From the NCBI RefSeq assembly GCF_016595495.1, contig NZ_JAENIM010000039.1, positions 354,659 to 418,658 on the forward strand: a DNA stretch of 64,000 nt, written 5' to 3'. The translations under genes were made by a program, and so were the position numbers. The first letter of the stretch is position 1. Every line of letters begins with the position of its first letter. Source of the DNA: Persicirhabdus sediminis (GTDB lineage: Bacteria > Verrucomicrobiota > Verrucomicrobiia > Verrucomicrobiales > Akkermansiaceae). Below the pieces are notes generated by a model. It was not told the origin of the DNA and did no database searches. It worked only from the letters and a program-made list of their open reading frames with translations. Shown piece after piece: positions 42,189 through 52,000 of the stretch.

Positions 42189-43871
42189 TTATTTTTTCTT
42201 AGCCCAAGAATCTTTTAGTGAAACGGTAAGGTTAAAGACGAGTTTTTCAGCTGGTGTATGGTCCACGCGGTCAGTGCAGTAGTAGCCGAGGCGTTCGAAC
42301 TGGCAGCTGGCTTCAGCTGGGAACTCGCCGAGTGATGGTTCTACTTTTGCAGTGCTGATGACTTTGAGTGAGTCGCCATTGATGGCGGCTTTGAACCCGT
42401 CTTCGTGGGCGTCTGGGTTTTCGTCGAGGAATAGGCGGTCGTACTGGCGTACTTCGGCGTCCAATCCGTGCTCAACGCTCACCCAGTGGATGGCTGCTTT
42501 GCACTTGATGCCTTCTGGTGCGTTTTTGCCTACTGTGTCTGGAATGTATTCACAGTGGATCTCAGAGACCTCACCAGTTGATTCACATTTCACCATGGCG
42601 TGGCAGGTGATGATGTATCCACCGCGCAGGCGTACTGAGCGGCCTGGTCCAAGTCGGAAGAATTTTTTCGGTGGGTCGATCATGAAATCATCACGTTCGA
42701 TCCAGACTTCGCGGCCTAGGGTAACTTTGCGGGTGCCAGCTTCCTTGTCGTTAGGATTGTTTGGCAGCTCCATTTCTTCGCTGTGACCTTTTTCCCAGTT
42801 AGTGATGACTACTTTGAGTGGGTCGAGCACCGCCATGCGTCGTGGTGCGCTGGCATTGAGCTCGTTGCGCACCTCGTATTCGAGTAGGGCGACGTCGGTG
42901 ATGCCATTGTATTTGGTCATGCCAATGCGCTGGCAGAACGAGCGGATAGATGCAGCTGGGTAGCCGCGTCGGCGAAGTCCGGAGAGAGTTGGTAGACGTG
43001 GGTCGTCCCAGCCGCTAACTAATCCATCTTCTACCAGCTCAAGCAGCTTGCGCTTGCTCATCACAGTGTAGTTGAGGTTGAGGCGGGCAAATTCAATCTG
43101 CCTTGGCTTCGATGGTGTTGGGCAATTTTCAACCACCCAGTCGTAGAGTGGGCGGTGGTTTTCAAATTCTAACGAACAGAGCGAGTGAGTGATGTGCTCG
43201 TGCGCATCTTCTAGCGGGTGAGCAAAATCGTACATCGGATAGATGCACCAGTCACCACCAGTATTGTGGTGTTCTGTGTGCAGCACGCGGTAGAGGATAG
43301 GGTCACGCATGTTCATGTTGGATGAACTCATGTCGATCTTAGCGCGCAGAACAGCTTCACCGTCAGCAAAATCACCAGCTTTCATTTTGGCAAAAAGCTC
43401 GAGGCTTTCTTCAGCTGGGCGATCGCGGAATGGTGAGTGGGTGCCTGGAGTTTGCACGTTGCCGCGGTTCTGGCGGATCTCGTCGCCAGTCTGTGTGTCT
43501 ACGTATGCGAGACCATTTTTGATTAGATGCTGTGCGCACTCGTAGAAAAAGTCGAAGTAGTTACTCGCAAAGTAGAGGTTTTCACCCCAGTCAAAGCCTA
43601 ACCAGCTGATGTCTTCTTTGATGCTATCAACGTAGCGAGCTTCTTCTTTTACCGGGTTGGTATCGTCGAATCGCAGGTGGCACTTGGCGTCTATCTGAGC
43701 GTATTCTTGAGCGAGCCCGAAGTTCAAACAAATTGCCTTAGCGTGGCCAATGTGGAGAAATCCATTTGGCTCAGGAGGAAAGCGCGTGATGATGCTTTCG
43801 TGTTTTTTGCTGGCGATGTCATCTTTGATGATCTCGCGGATAAAGTCGAGTTTGCCTTCTTTTTTGCTCAT
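42189..43871 (-). CDS. glnS: Glutaminyl-tRNA synthetase
   Basis: Charges tRNA-Gln with glutamine. 560 aa from the ATG at 43871 (M-S-K-K-E-G-K). An upstream in-frame ATG at 43952 adds 27 unlikely residues and is rejected. Class I signatures: F-P-P-E-P-N-G-F-L-H-I-G-H-A-K-A near residue 40 and V-M-S-K-R-K-L-L as the KMSKS variant. The C-terminal beta-barrel anticodon-binding domains follow (about 330-560). A GlnS implies this organism does not rely solely on GatCAB for Gln-tRNA. infA lies 109 bp downstream on the same strand. Confidence 0.97.
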   Translation of the reverse strand: MSKKEGKLDFIREIIKDDIASKKHESIITRFPPEPNGFLHIGHAKAICLNFGLAQEYAQIDAKCHLRFDDTNPVKEEARYVDSIKEDISWLGFDWGENLYFASNYFDFFYECAQHLIKNGLAYVDTQTGDEIRQNRGNVQTPGTHSPFRDRPAEESLELFAKMKAGDFADGEAVLRAKIDMSSSNMNMRDPILYRVLHTEHHNTGGDWCIYPMYDFAHPLEDAHEHITHSLCSLEFENHRPLYDWVVENCPTPSKPRQIEFARLNLNYTVMSKRKLLELVEDGLVSGWDDPRLPTLSGLRRRGYPAASIRSFCQRIGMTKYNGITDVALLEYEVRNELNASAPRRMAVLDPLKVVITNWEKGHSEEMELPNNPNDKEAGTRKVTLGREVWIERDDFMIDPPKKFFRLGPGRSVRLRGGYIITCHAMVKCESTGEVSEIHCEYIPDTVGKNAPEGIKCKAAIHWVSVEHGLDAEVRQYDRLFLDENPDAHEDGFKAAINGDSLKVISTAKVEPSLGEFPAEASCQFERLGYYCTDRVDHTPAEKLVFNLTVSLKDSWAKKK

Positions 43872-43992
43872 AAATACAGTCAATGGACGGGAATTTGTAT
43901 GGCTGGAGATTTGAGAAATGCAATGATTTTCCAATGCAAGATGGCCATACATCTATGATTCTCCAGCTAGGGGCATTGGCTAGTGTCGGTCA

Positions 43993-44727
43993 CTAGGCTG
44001 GCGGCGTCAAGCAATGACCTAATTTGAGGAAGTTAGCTGTCATCTGCATCACCTTTTCATCACATACAATGTAGGTGTGGTCGCAGGGGACCAAATGGTA
44101 TTCTTTCAGCTGTGGTAATTTGCCTTCGCTAGTGCTGACAATGCCATCGTTGTCGCCATCCATTAGTTTCTGAAAAATGGGAATGAGGGCAACATCTCCC
44201 ATGATCGCAGCTTGCTCGACGCTTGAGTCTAACTCTGGGATTGGGTAACGCGACGGTGTATTGGCCAGCACCTGTTTGGCTGGACCAAATACATAGTCGG
44301 TCAATTTATAGCGCTCCATTTCCGTCATGATGGTGCTGCCATTGTGTGGCGGCGCCAGATTGACCACTCGTCCAGTGATTGGCTGGATGCGTGCTAACTC
44401 CCTAACGACCATGCCGCCCATAGAGTGAGTGACAAAGTGAACGGTTTTGCACTGGCATTCGCGCTGAATCACCTCGCTGATATGTTCGGCAATGCGGCGG
44501 ATATCCCAGCGGAATGATGGATAGGGGATATTGAGTACATGAAACCCAGCCTCTTGGTGGAGGAATTTCGCCATGGGTTCGAGCGCCCAACAGCTGCGCC
44601 ATAGACCATGCAGAAGTACCACGCAATCACCCTCAGCTGGTCTAACTACAGGTGAGTCCCAGAGCATAGGTGGCCGTAAAACAGCAAGCTTACTTTTCTT
44701 AGCAGTATTTTTGGATGCCCGTGTCAT
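43993..44727 (-). CDS. Alpha/beta hydrolase, lipase-like
   Basis: 244 aa. Oxyanion motif V-V-L-L-H-G-L-W near residue 37 and nucleophile Ser102 in T-H-S-M-G-G, where Thr replaces the usual leading Gly of G-x-S-x-G; the last His is likely in L-V-P-C-D-H-T-Y. These features fit the triacylglycerol lipase/esterase group or PGAP1-like fold, cytoplasmic since no signal peptide is visible. Substrate unknown. No operon partner. Confidence 0.82.
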   Translation of the reverse strand: MTRASKNTAKKSKLAVLRPPMLWDSPVVRPAEGDCVVLLHGLWRSCWALEPMAKFLHQEAGFHVLNIPYPSFRWDIRRIAEHISEVIQRECQCKTVHFVTHSMGGMVVRELARIQPITGRVVNLAPPHNGSTIMTEMERYKLTDYVFGPAKQVLANTPSRYPIPELDSSVEQAAIMGDVALIPIFQKLMDGDNDGIVSTSEGKLPQLKEYHLVPCDHTYIVCDEKVMQMTANFLKLGHCLTPPA

Positions 44728-44892
44728 TTCCTAATCATTAGATAAAAATATGAATAAACGTAAGTCAAAAGTCATGATTGATTGATAGAGAGTTAGCCAT
44801 GTGGGCGCGCTGTCTATCTAGCTGGCTGGAATTTCCAATTGCATCCACCCGCTGATCACTGCTATCAAGTGTAGGAACCCAAGGGTCAAGAT

Positions 44893-45534
44893 ATGCAAAT
44901 GAAGATTTCACCGTATTTCCAGCTAGCTGCTAGTCTATTTGTTTCAGTTAGTATTGCACATGCCGCACCGTGTCCTGCTGAGGGCGATTGTGAGGTGTGT
45001 AAGGCCGCCGATGAGAGCAGTGAGAGCTGCGCGGCTGATTGCCAAAACGAGCTGTGTGCTGCAGCTATCAAAGAAGCAAAGTTAGTCAAGCTAGCCTATC
45101 TCGTCGATGGTATGAAATGTGAGTCTTGTTCAGCCGTGATTAGCAAGTCGCTAGAGAAGCTAGAGGGAGTGACTATTATTGACCTGTCTCCTTACAATAA
45201 GCTTGTTAGCGTGAAATTCGATCCAGAGCTGAGCTCTGCAGAAGCTGTCGCCAAGGCGATTGATGATGCCAAGTTCGACATTGTTGGTGAGCGAGTGACC
45301 CTTGCCGTTGATGGTATGAGCTGTGGTAGCTGTGAGAAAAAGATTTCTACTGAGATTGCTAAATCCAAGGAGATGAAGCTCATCAGCGTGAGTGCTGATA
45401 AGGGTTTGTTAGTTGTCGATGTGCGTCCAGCTGAGCTCGAGCTTGAAGAAGGTGAAGAGGCCGCTGAGCCAGTGGTACCAGCTGATATGGTTGCCAGCGC
45501 AGTTAAGTTAGCTGGTTTTAAAGTAGTTAAGTAG
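44893..45534 (+). CDS. Secreted tandem heavy-metal-associated (HMA) domain protein
   Basis: 213 aa with a signal peptide ending near residue 25. A Cys-rich segment (Cys27, 33, 36, 46, 50, 55) follows, then two HMA domains with metal sites M-K-C-E-S-C (Cys76/79) and M-S-C-G-S-C (Cys144/147). HMA domains normally carry Cu(I), Zn or Cd in the cytoplasm or on P-type ATPases; a periplasmic protein with two such sites and six further cysteines suggests a metal buffer or chaperone. It could serve the TonB receptor at 24.5-26.7 kb, but the two are not adjacent. The start gives a clean N-terminus. Confidence 0.85.
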   Translation: MQMKISPYFQLAASLFVSVSIAHAAPCPAEGDCEVCKAADESSESCAADCQNELCAAAIKEAKLVKLAYLVDGMKCESCSAVISKSLEKLEGVTIIDLSPYNKLVSVKFDPELSSAEAVAKAIDDAKFDIVGERVTLAVDGMSCGSCEKKISTEIAKSKEMKLISVSADKGLLVVDVRPAELELEEGEEAAEPVVPADMVASAVKLAGFKVVK

Positions 45535-45561
45535 ATTTCTTCTAACTAAAAATTATTCACC

Positions 45562-46020
45562 ATGCCAAAGAAAAAGTCTGAGCGAATTAGTGTGCCACAG
45601 TACGCCATGGCACTAGCCCACGTAGCCAGCCTGCGATCTGAAGATCCCTATCGCAAAGTTGGGGCAGCGGCATTGGATTATGATAACCGTGTGATTGGCA
45701 CGGCTTATAATGGTCTGGCTCCCGGCTATGATCCACCGGAAGAATTCTGGGATGATAGAGAGCGTCGGCAAAAATTCATGCTGCACGCCGAGGTCAACCT
45801 GTGCAGTTTGTTTCGCCGCGGTGAAGCGCGCATCGTCGCCACTACCACAATGCCATGCACTGCCTGCATGCAGACTTTATGCGCTTATGGTGTGAAGGAG
45901 ATTTATTACAAAGAAATCTATGCGGCCTCTGATGCCCCCGAGATTGCCAAACTCTACGGCATCGTTATGGAGCAGGTGAAAGATTTTCCTGTTGACCTGT
46001 TGGGCGAAATGTCCAGCTAG
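45562..46020 (+). CDS. Deoxycytidylate deaminase family protein (ComEB-like)
   Basis: Zinc deaminase of 152 aa, most likely dCMP to dUMP. Zinc/catalytic motifs: H-A-E-V-N (His75, Glu77) and P-C-T-A-C (Cys99, Cys102). The N-terminal S-E-D-P-Y-R-K-V-G-A segment is typical of dCMP deaminases. It starts 27 bp after the HMA gene on the same strand, so they may be co-transcribed. Family members also deaminate other cytidines, so the substrate is inferred. Confidence 0.88.
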   Translation: MPKKKSERISVPQYAMALAHVASLRSEDPYRKVGAAALDYDNRVIGTAYNGLAPGYDPPEEFWDDRERRQKFMLHAEVNLCSLFRRGEARIVATTTMPCTACMQTLCAYGVKEIYYKEIYAASDAPEIAKLYGIVMEQVKDFPVDLLGEMSS

Positions 46021-46037
46021 GCCCAGCTTTCAGGGCC

Positions 46038-46073
46038 AAAAAATCGCCTATTGGAAATTAATCCAATAGGCGA
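46038..46073 (-). terminator. Terminator of TPR gene
   Basis: Perfect 12-bp stem TCGCCTATTGGA/TCCAATAGGCGA (46044-46073) with a six-base loop; read on the minus strand it runs into six T. Confidence 0.88.
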
Positions 46074-46099
46074 GTGATAGAAATTATCTAGCTGGTAAA

Positions 46100-46873
46100 T
46101 TATTCAGCAGTACGCGGTGCGGTAGGATCATTTTCGTCGTCGCCACCGTAGAAGCTCTTGACGTAGCCAAACTCGATGAGTGTGTCCTGCCAAGCTGCTA
46201 GCTGGCTTGGGTTGGTCCAAACAAAGCGTGCGTTGCGCAGCAGTTTTTCAGCTTCTAACTTTTCATCGTCGTGATAAGAGATGGCTGCCTTGGCGTAATA
46301 GATGAACGGGCTGTCGTCCATGAAATCGTATTTGTCAGCCACGGCACGAGCTTTATCTTCGTTGCCATTTTTCAGCTGGCTGAGCATAATTTTGAACTGA
46401 ATCAAACGATACATTTGTAGGTTGTTTTCTTCAGAAACAAACTGCAAAAGATCGGTGAAACGCTTCTCAGCGTTATCCCAATCTTTTTTCACGAAAGACA
46501 CTTCAGCGAGGTTGAATTTGACGTTTGCGTTGTTAGGATCGATGGCGAGAACGTCTGAAAAAATCTCCTCCGCTTTATCGAAATTGCGGATTTCCACGTA
46601 ACACGCCCCCTTAATGTTGAGCAGCAGTGGGTGGCGATCAAAGATCTTTTCGGCTTCGCCGATTTTCTCGATGGCATCAAAGATACGCTTGTCGTTGAAC
46701 AAGTTCTGAATCTCGATGAGGCGCTGGCCGTAGTCTTCGCGAACTTCCAATGGGAGGTTAGAAAATGCTGCGGCTGGGGAAATTTCCTGATTAGCAGCCT
46801 CTTTGAGCTGGGCCATTGCTGGCGTAGCGACGAGACCGATAAGCAGGGCTGTAGAAATGGATTTGAGATTCAT
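46100..46873 (-). CDS. Secreted TPR-repeat protein
   Basis: 257 aa with signal peptide to about residue 21 (A-T-P-A-M-A). TPR-like helix pairs occupy about residues 48-230, with repeats of the G-A-C-Y-V-E-I-R-N-F-D-K-A-E-E-I-F type near residue 88. This is a periplasmic interaction scaffold of unknown partner. It is a single-gene transcript with its own terminator, convergent with the deaminase gene. Confidence 0.82.
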   Translation of the reverse strand: MNLKSISTALLIGLVATPAMAQLKEAANQEISPAAAFSNLPLEVREDYGQRLIEIQNLFNDKRIFDAIEKIGEAEKIFDRHPLLLNIKGACYVEIRNFDKAEEIFSDVLAIDPNNANVKFNLAEVSFVKKDWDNAEKRFTDLLQFVSEENNLQMYRLIQFKIMLSQLKNGNEDKARAVADKYDFMDDSPFIYYAKAAISYHDDEKLEAEKLLRNARFVWTNPSQLAAWQDTLIEFGYVKSFYGGDDENDPTAPRTAE

Positions 46874-46935
46874 GGATGTATGATGAACTGTGCTGATTTT
46901 GATGATTCATAGCAAAGCGGAAAAAATCATCTTCG

Positions 46936-47535
46936 TCAACTCACAGTCGCGTAGAGTTTTCTATCAGTAATGTATGATTGAACATTTTCAGCTAGCCAGT
47001 TGGCTGGCTGGCCAGTTGCTAGCTGGTGGCGAATCTCAGTGGATGAGGCTGGGTGGTCACCGTGGATGGGTGTGCATTCTAGTCCTGCACGGTTTTGCGC
47101 ACGATCACCACGTGAGTAGACAATGAAATCTAGCAGGCTTGCTAGATAGTCGTAGCGGTTCCAGCGCTCGAGCGCGTGCCATTGGTCGGTGCCCATCAGC
47201 CAGTAATAGTCGTGATGATCGCCGTACTTCTTTTTTATCTCTTCTACGGTGCGCCACGAATAGGATGGCGACTCAATGGTGAATTCAAGGTCTTCGACGA
47301 TGGCCCAGTCGAGACCTTGGGTCGCTCGTTGGCACATTGCGAGTCTATCAACATCACTGGCTGCGGGCCCAGTAGATTTGTGTGGCGATTGGCGGCAGGG
47401 GAGAAAAATAACATGATCTAATGAGCACTCGTCTACAGCAGCTTGAGCAATCTGCAGGTGCCCCTGATGGATGGGGTCAAAGGTGCCGCCAAAGAGACAA
47501 ATTGACTTTTTTGTCAGAAATTTTTCGTTCTTCAT
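46936..47535 (-). CDS. nadD: Nicotinate-nucleotide adenylyltransferase NadD
   Basis: Adenylates nicotinate mononucleotide in NAD synthesis. 199 aa from the ATG at 47535; a further ATG at 47553 is possible. Nucleotidyltransferase signature G-G-T-F-D-P-I-H-Q-G-H near residue 16, and the late S-S-T-E-I-R motif. The start is only 30 bp from the divergent chrA start, so the two promoters overlap. Confidence 0.94.
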   Translation of the reverse strand: MKNEKFLTKKSICLFGGTFDPIHQGHLQIAQAAVDECSLDHVIFLPCRQSPHKSTGPAASDVDRLAMCQRATQGLDWAIVEDLEFTIESPSYSWRTVEEIKKKYGDHHDYYWLMGTDQWHALERWNRYDYLASLLDFIVYSRGDRAQNRAGLECTPIHGDHPASSTEIRHQLATGQPANWLAENVQSYITDRKLYATVS

Positions 47536-47565
47536 GTTCGTAATATATGCCATAGATTCCCGCTG

Positions 47566-48735
47566 ATGAAACCTGCTTCTCCCATAGAATGTTTTTGTGT
47601 TGCCCTAAAGCTTGGTTGTACCTCGTTTGGTGGGCCCGTCGCCCATCTTGGCTATTTCCACGAAGAGTATGTGGTGCGCCGGCAATGGTTGACGGAGGAA
47701 AGGTATGCAGAAATCCTCGCTGTGTGCCAGTTTTTACCCGGTCCAGCTAGTAGTCAGTTAGGAGCTGCCATTGCTTATGAGCGCGCTGGCTGGCTGGGCG
47801 GATTTGCCTCGTGGTTAGGTTTTACTTTGCCCTCTGTAATTTTGATGATCGCATTTGCTATGGGGCTTTCTAGCGCCTCACACCTTACCGATGCTGGTTG
47901 GGTGCATGGCTTGAAGCTGGCAGCTATTGCTTGTGTTAGTTTGGCTGTGGTGGACATGAGAAAAAAACTCTGCCCTAAGTTCATTCATATGGTTTTGGCT
48001 CTATCAGCGATGCTGCTGTTGTATCTGTTGCCAATGACATGGATGCAGCCAGTGGTTATTGTTATTGGCGCAATCATGGGCATGGTCCTATTTAATAAAG
48101 AGTCGTCCGCTGATAGTAAGAGTGATCGCAAGAAAACCGCATGGGGGAAAATCTCTCTAGCTGGCGTGGCTTTAATGGCCTGCTTGGCCGCTCCAGCTGT
48201 TTTGCCGGGGAAAGATGGTGAGGTGCTCGGTGGAATCTTACAGGCTGGGTCGTTAGTATTTGGCGGCGGTCATGTGGTATTGCCGATGTTGGAGTCTGCT
48301 GCTGTAGAATCTGCCGCGATGCCATTAGATCAATTCCTCGCTGGTTACGGAGCTGCTCAAGCGCTTCCCGGACCATTGTTTGCATTCCCATCATTTATCG
48401 GCGCTTCCATTCCACTGTATTCAAATCCCATCTTAGGTGGTGTGTTGGCTACTTTGGCGATCTTTTTGCCAGGCATGATTATCCTTTCCGCAGGCTTGCC
48501 ACTTTGGGATCGAATTAAGCTGTTTTCACGTGCCGCTGGCGCGGTTCAGGGGGCTAATGCGACCGTTGTGGGATTGCTTGGATTTGCCCTGCTCGGCATG
48601 TTTTTGGCTGGCTCAGTGAGAGGATTGTTCGACCTATTTGTGCTGGTTGGATTGTTTTTTGTACTGCGTTTGAAGCTGGTCCCAGTGTGGGCTACTGTGC
48701 TGTTAGCTGCAGTAATTGGCCAATTTGCCATGTAG
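47566..48735 (+). CDS. chrA: Chromate transporter family protein ChrA
   Basis: CHR-family inner-membrane protein of 389 aa, consisting of two homologous halves. The N-terminal half has G-C-T-S-F-G-G-P-V-A-H-L-G and L-P-G-P-A-S-S-Q-L; the second half repeats a G-G-G-H-V-V-L-P and L-P-G-P-L-F-A-F pattern. Family members export chromate and possibly other oxyanions. About ten hydrophobic helices. No chrB regulator is nearby. It is divergent from nadD. Confidence 0.92.
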   Translation: MKPASPIECFCVALKLGCTSFGGPVAHLGYFHEEYVVRRQWLTEERYAEILAVCQFLPGPASSQLGAAIAYERAGWLGGFASWLGFTLPSVILMIAFAMGLSSASHLTDAGWVHGLKLAAIACVSLAVVDMRKKLCPKFIHMVLALSAMLLLYLLPMTWMQPVVIVIGAIMGMVLFNKESSADSKSDRKKTAWGKISLAGVALMACLAAPAVLPGKDGEVLGGILQAGSLVFGGGHVVLPMLESAAVESAAMPLDQFLAGYGAAQALPGPLFAFPSFIGASIPLYSNPILGGVLATLAIFLPGMIILSAGLPLWDRIKLFSRAAGAVQGANATVVGLLGFALLGMFLAGSVRGLFDLFVLVGLFFVLRLKLVPVWATVLLAAVIGQFAM

Positions 48736-48882
48736 TGGACTTAAATCGGTAAGCTAATTCGTTAGCTTTCTCGATTATCTATACAATTTAGTTGCTCGGT
48801 TTAGTAGTTGTGATTTTAGTTTTTGTTAACTATTGATCGTTAGTTTCTAGCGGTATTTTTCGTTTAAAACACTGGGCTGTTA

Positions 48883-48898
48883 CTGAACAAATGTTCAG
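48883..48898 (+). promoter_or_regulatory. Palindrome CTGAACA-AA-TGTTCAG upstream of giant protein 1
   Basis: Perfect 7-2-7 palindrome. Its core AACAAATGTTC is also found upstream of the paralogue (55022-55032). In both, the C of GTTC lies 37 bases before a TTGACA hexamer (48933 and 55069). The fixed spacing suggests an operator or activator site shared by both genes. Confidence 0.5.
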
Positions 48899-48932
48899 CA
48901 GTGTCGTTTGGGGTGTTTGTTTAGTTTTGCTT

Positions 48933-48938
48933 TTGACA
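48933..48938 (+). promoter_or_regulatory. TTGACA -35-like box, giant protein 1
   Basis: Canonical -35 hexamer in the same context (TTTTGACA) as the paralogue's. No convincing -10 is present at 16-18 bp, so only the -35 is called. Confidence 0.4.
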
Positions 48939-49013
48939 GAATGAGGGTAGTTAGAAGAGATTCTAATCTATCCCACACCCTATACCCCCAAATATTAACA
49001 AAACGACAAATAC

Positions 49014-52000
49014 ATGAATCTACCCAGGGGTGTAATGAGGCAGGCACTGCCCATATTACTAACACTTTGCTCGGCGAACGCGCAAAGTCTCGTGCTTAAT
49101 AACACGAACAAAACCTATACCGAAAAGCAAAGTTTTGGATCTAACGCTGCTTATAGCTCTTTTGAGCTAAAGAATAGAGCAACGGCGGATATCTCAAATA
49201 CTTTATCTTTGCAGGACGGACAATTATCTCTCAACAACTCAACTCTATCATTGATAGCGCTTGATGTAGCTGATGGAAATATTGAACTAACAAACGGCTC
49301 GGTGCTGCGAATCTATCCATCAGAGTATAGTGATTCTGATATAGGAAAGGATGTAGCACTACATAAGTCTGTAACTGATACTACTAGCAGGGCTGCTAAT
49401 AAAGGGTTTCAGATGGTTACAGGCAACTTGTATAACCAATGGAAAAGTTTAGCTAACACCGATAAATATCCAGCTTACGCGCGTATTGACTTAGGTAAGG
49501 ACTATATGGTGAACCGTTGGCGTGTTTCACACCACGGCGCTAAGAGCTCTAACGAAACTGACCAGAATACCAAAGGCTATAGACTTCAGTATAGTACGCA
49601 ATCCAATCCCGGTATCAATACTGATTCGCATTGGAAAAACTTGGATGTTCTTACCGATAACGCTGCTAGTATAACAGATCGTCTGTTTGAGCCAACGAAA
49701 ACTCGATACCTGCGCATGGTCGTTGACGTGCCAACGCAGAATAACAAGTCTGGTGAAGAGCTTAAAGTTCAGCTGTTAGAAGTTTACTCTTCTTATCCAA
49801 ATGGTTATCCCGATTGGTATTCTTCATCTGATAGAGTGAAGTTTAGTGGAACGTTCACAGCTGATAGTAGCTCAAAGCTTGAGCTGATTTATCCAAAAAA
49901 CAGCACGCTGCCTAAGTTTGTAAGGCCGTTCTGCACAGAACAAGAAGCTGCCAAAACCAATGTCTACATTGGTAGAGAGTCTGATAGTAATCTGACCAAG
50001 ATGGAGTATGCTTATCGCCGTTGGATTATTCCGGGTCAATTTTCCGATCTTTACGATCCTCAGGGGGGAACAGATTATGTCATTTCAGATAACACAAGCT
50101 CTTCAGATGAGCTGTGGACTCAGAATGGCAATAACTCAGTGAAGTATACTGGTGGTACACATGTCGTTGATACCGTGATTAACATCGGTGGATCTAATGG
50201 CGACAGCAGTAACCATCTAGTACTGAACGGAGCTAACCTGACTGTCTCAGGACAAGAGGTGAGCCTTGGTGGATCTGCGGGTCAAAATACCATTACGGTA
50301 GAAAACGATTCTACACTTGATGGTGGCCATTATGTTTGGGTTGGTAACAACTCTAGCGGCAACCAAATTTCAGTTAACAACTCGACTCTGAAAGCATCCA
50401 AAGTTCTTGTTGGTGATGGCAATACACTCAGCCTAACGAATGGTAGTAAGCTCATTCTTGATGCTTACTCAGAGACAATGGACTCATCGCTTGGTCATAG
50501 TTGGGCAAATAACTCTGCCTATCTTGACATCCGAGGTGATTTCAAAATTGAATCTGGTTCAGCCATTTACTTGAGCTATCCATCAGAGGATGCATTGCCG
50601 TTAGCGGTCAACTTATTGCATTATGAGTCGACTTCAGCTGCTTACGATCTCCTGCAGCAAACTCCAGTTTACGCATTCTGTGCACAGACTGGCAAGCAGG
50701 TGACCTTGGAATATAATAAGGGTTTCTGGGTTCAGCCAGGCATGCTTCCAGCTAACTTTGAACTGCCATTTAAAGAGACAGGTAAAACTGAGGTTTCTTA
50801 CATGGCTGAAGATGCATTCTCACCAGAACGTGTGGAAGAAGGGCGTAAGATCTATCAAGAGATGTGTGCTCTTTGTCACGTAGACAGTGGTAAAGATATG
50901 CCTATGTTTGGTGCAGCCTTTGGTGATGTTCGTGTTGTTTCTAGTACCAAGAAGTTTGCTGGAGCCTTAGGTGATCCAGAAGCGGGTGAGAAGGTGTATG
51001 AATTCCTACGCTATAATCACCCTGGACCATTCCAGGAATTTGGCGATGCATTCCTGCAGCCTGGTCCATTGGCATTGAAACCTGGTAGTCTTAACCCGGT
51101 ACTTAATACAAACCACGATTTCTTCACCGCTTGGACTGGATATACTTATCCAACAATTGAGGATGTTCACTTTGACTTGAACGATTATAACCGCACCCAA
51201 ATGCTTACTAACAAGAAGCGTTTGTCATGGATGGAGTGGATGCCACATTCAGTTCCTCCAGCGATTTCAGATGATGCAGTGAAAGCGCATATCGCCTCAA
51301 ACGGCACATCTCCTAGCTCACTACATGGTGCAGCCGAGCTTAACCGTTGGTTCTGGCGTGATCGATATGGATATGAAGAAGTAAAAAGTGCTGTGAAGCA
51401 AGACGGCTGGAGCTATGACGGTATTGTCATGGCGCAGTACGCGCAGGGCTCATGGATTGCCATGCAGTCATATGAACATCACCTGCCTGATTGGGTAGAT
51501 GGTAAGTGGAGCAAACCTGGTAACTGGCAGTTTGAGTTAGACTCAGCTGTTAACGTTGAAATTCACCAGCACGGTGTACGCAATAAACACAATGACGTTG
51601 AGGGTAACTCTCGTCGTAAGGAATGGTTCGCTAGGATGAAACATGGTTGGTGGGATTTCAGTAGTGGAATTGCCCCTAACCGTGACCCATCAAAAGGTAC
51701 AGCTTACGGCCCGTGGGGTTGTTGGTTAGGAACATACGGACAGAGCATGAAGTTTTTCCACTCCATGACATTGAAGTATTTCACCTACAATAAAGCGGTT
51801 GCTGAATATGCGAATAAGGGCACGAAATCTCGTGATAACAGAGATTTACATGCCTATGAGCCTAAATATAACGAAGATAACTGGAGAGTTAGTTATCATC
51901 AACACGCGCCATTTATTGAGCATGCTAACTACCTAGATTGGAAATATTATTTAGGTCAAGGTGGTGGCTCTAGCGGTGGCTACGATTGTATGGCCTGTGA

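Noticed and set aside
48883-48898. LexA (SOS) box upstream of giant protein 1
   Set aside because: GAAC-N4-GTTC resembles the Gram-positive SOS box, but the Verrucomicrobia motif I recall is TGTTC-N4-GAACA, in the opposite order, and the genes are not DNA-repair genes. dinB in this window has no such site.
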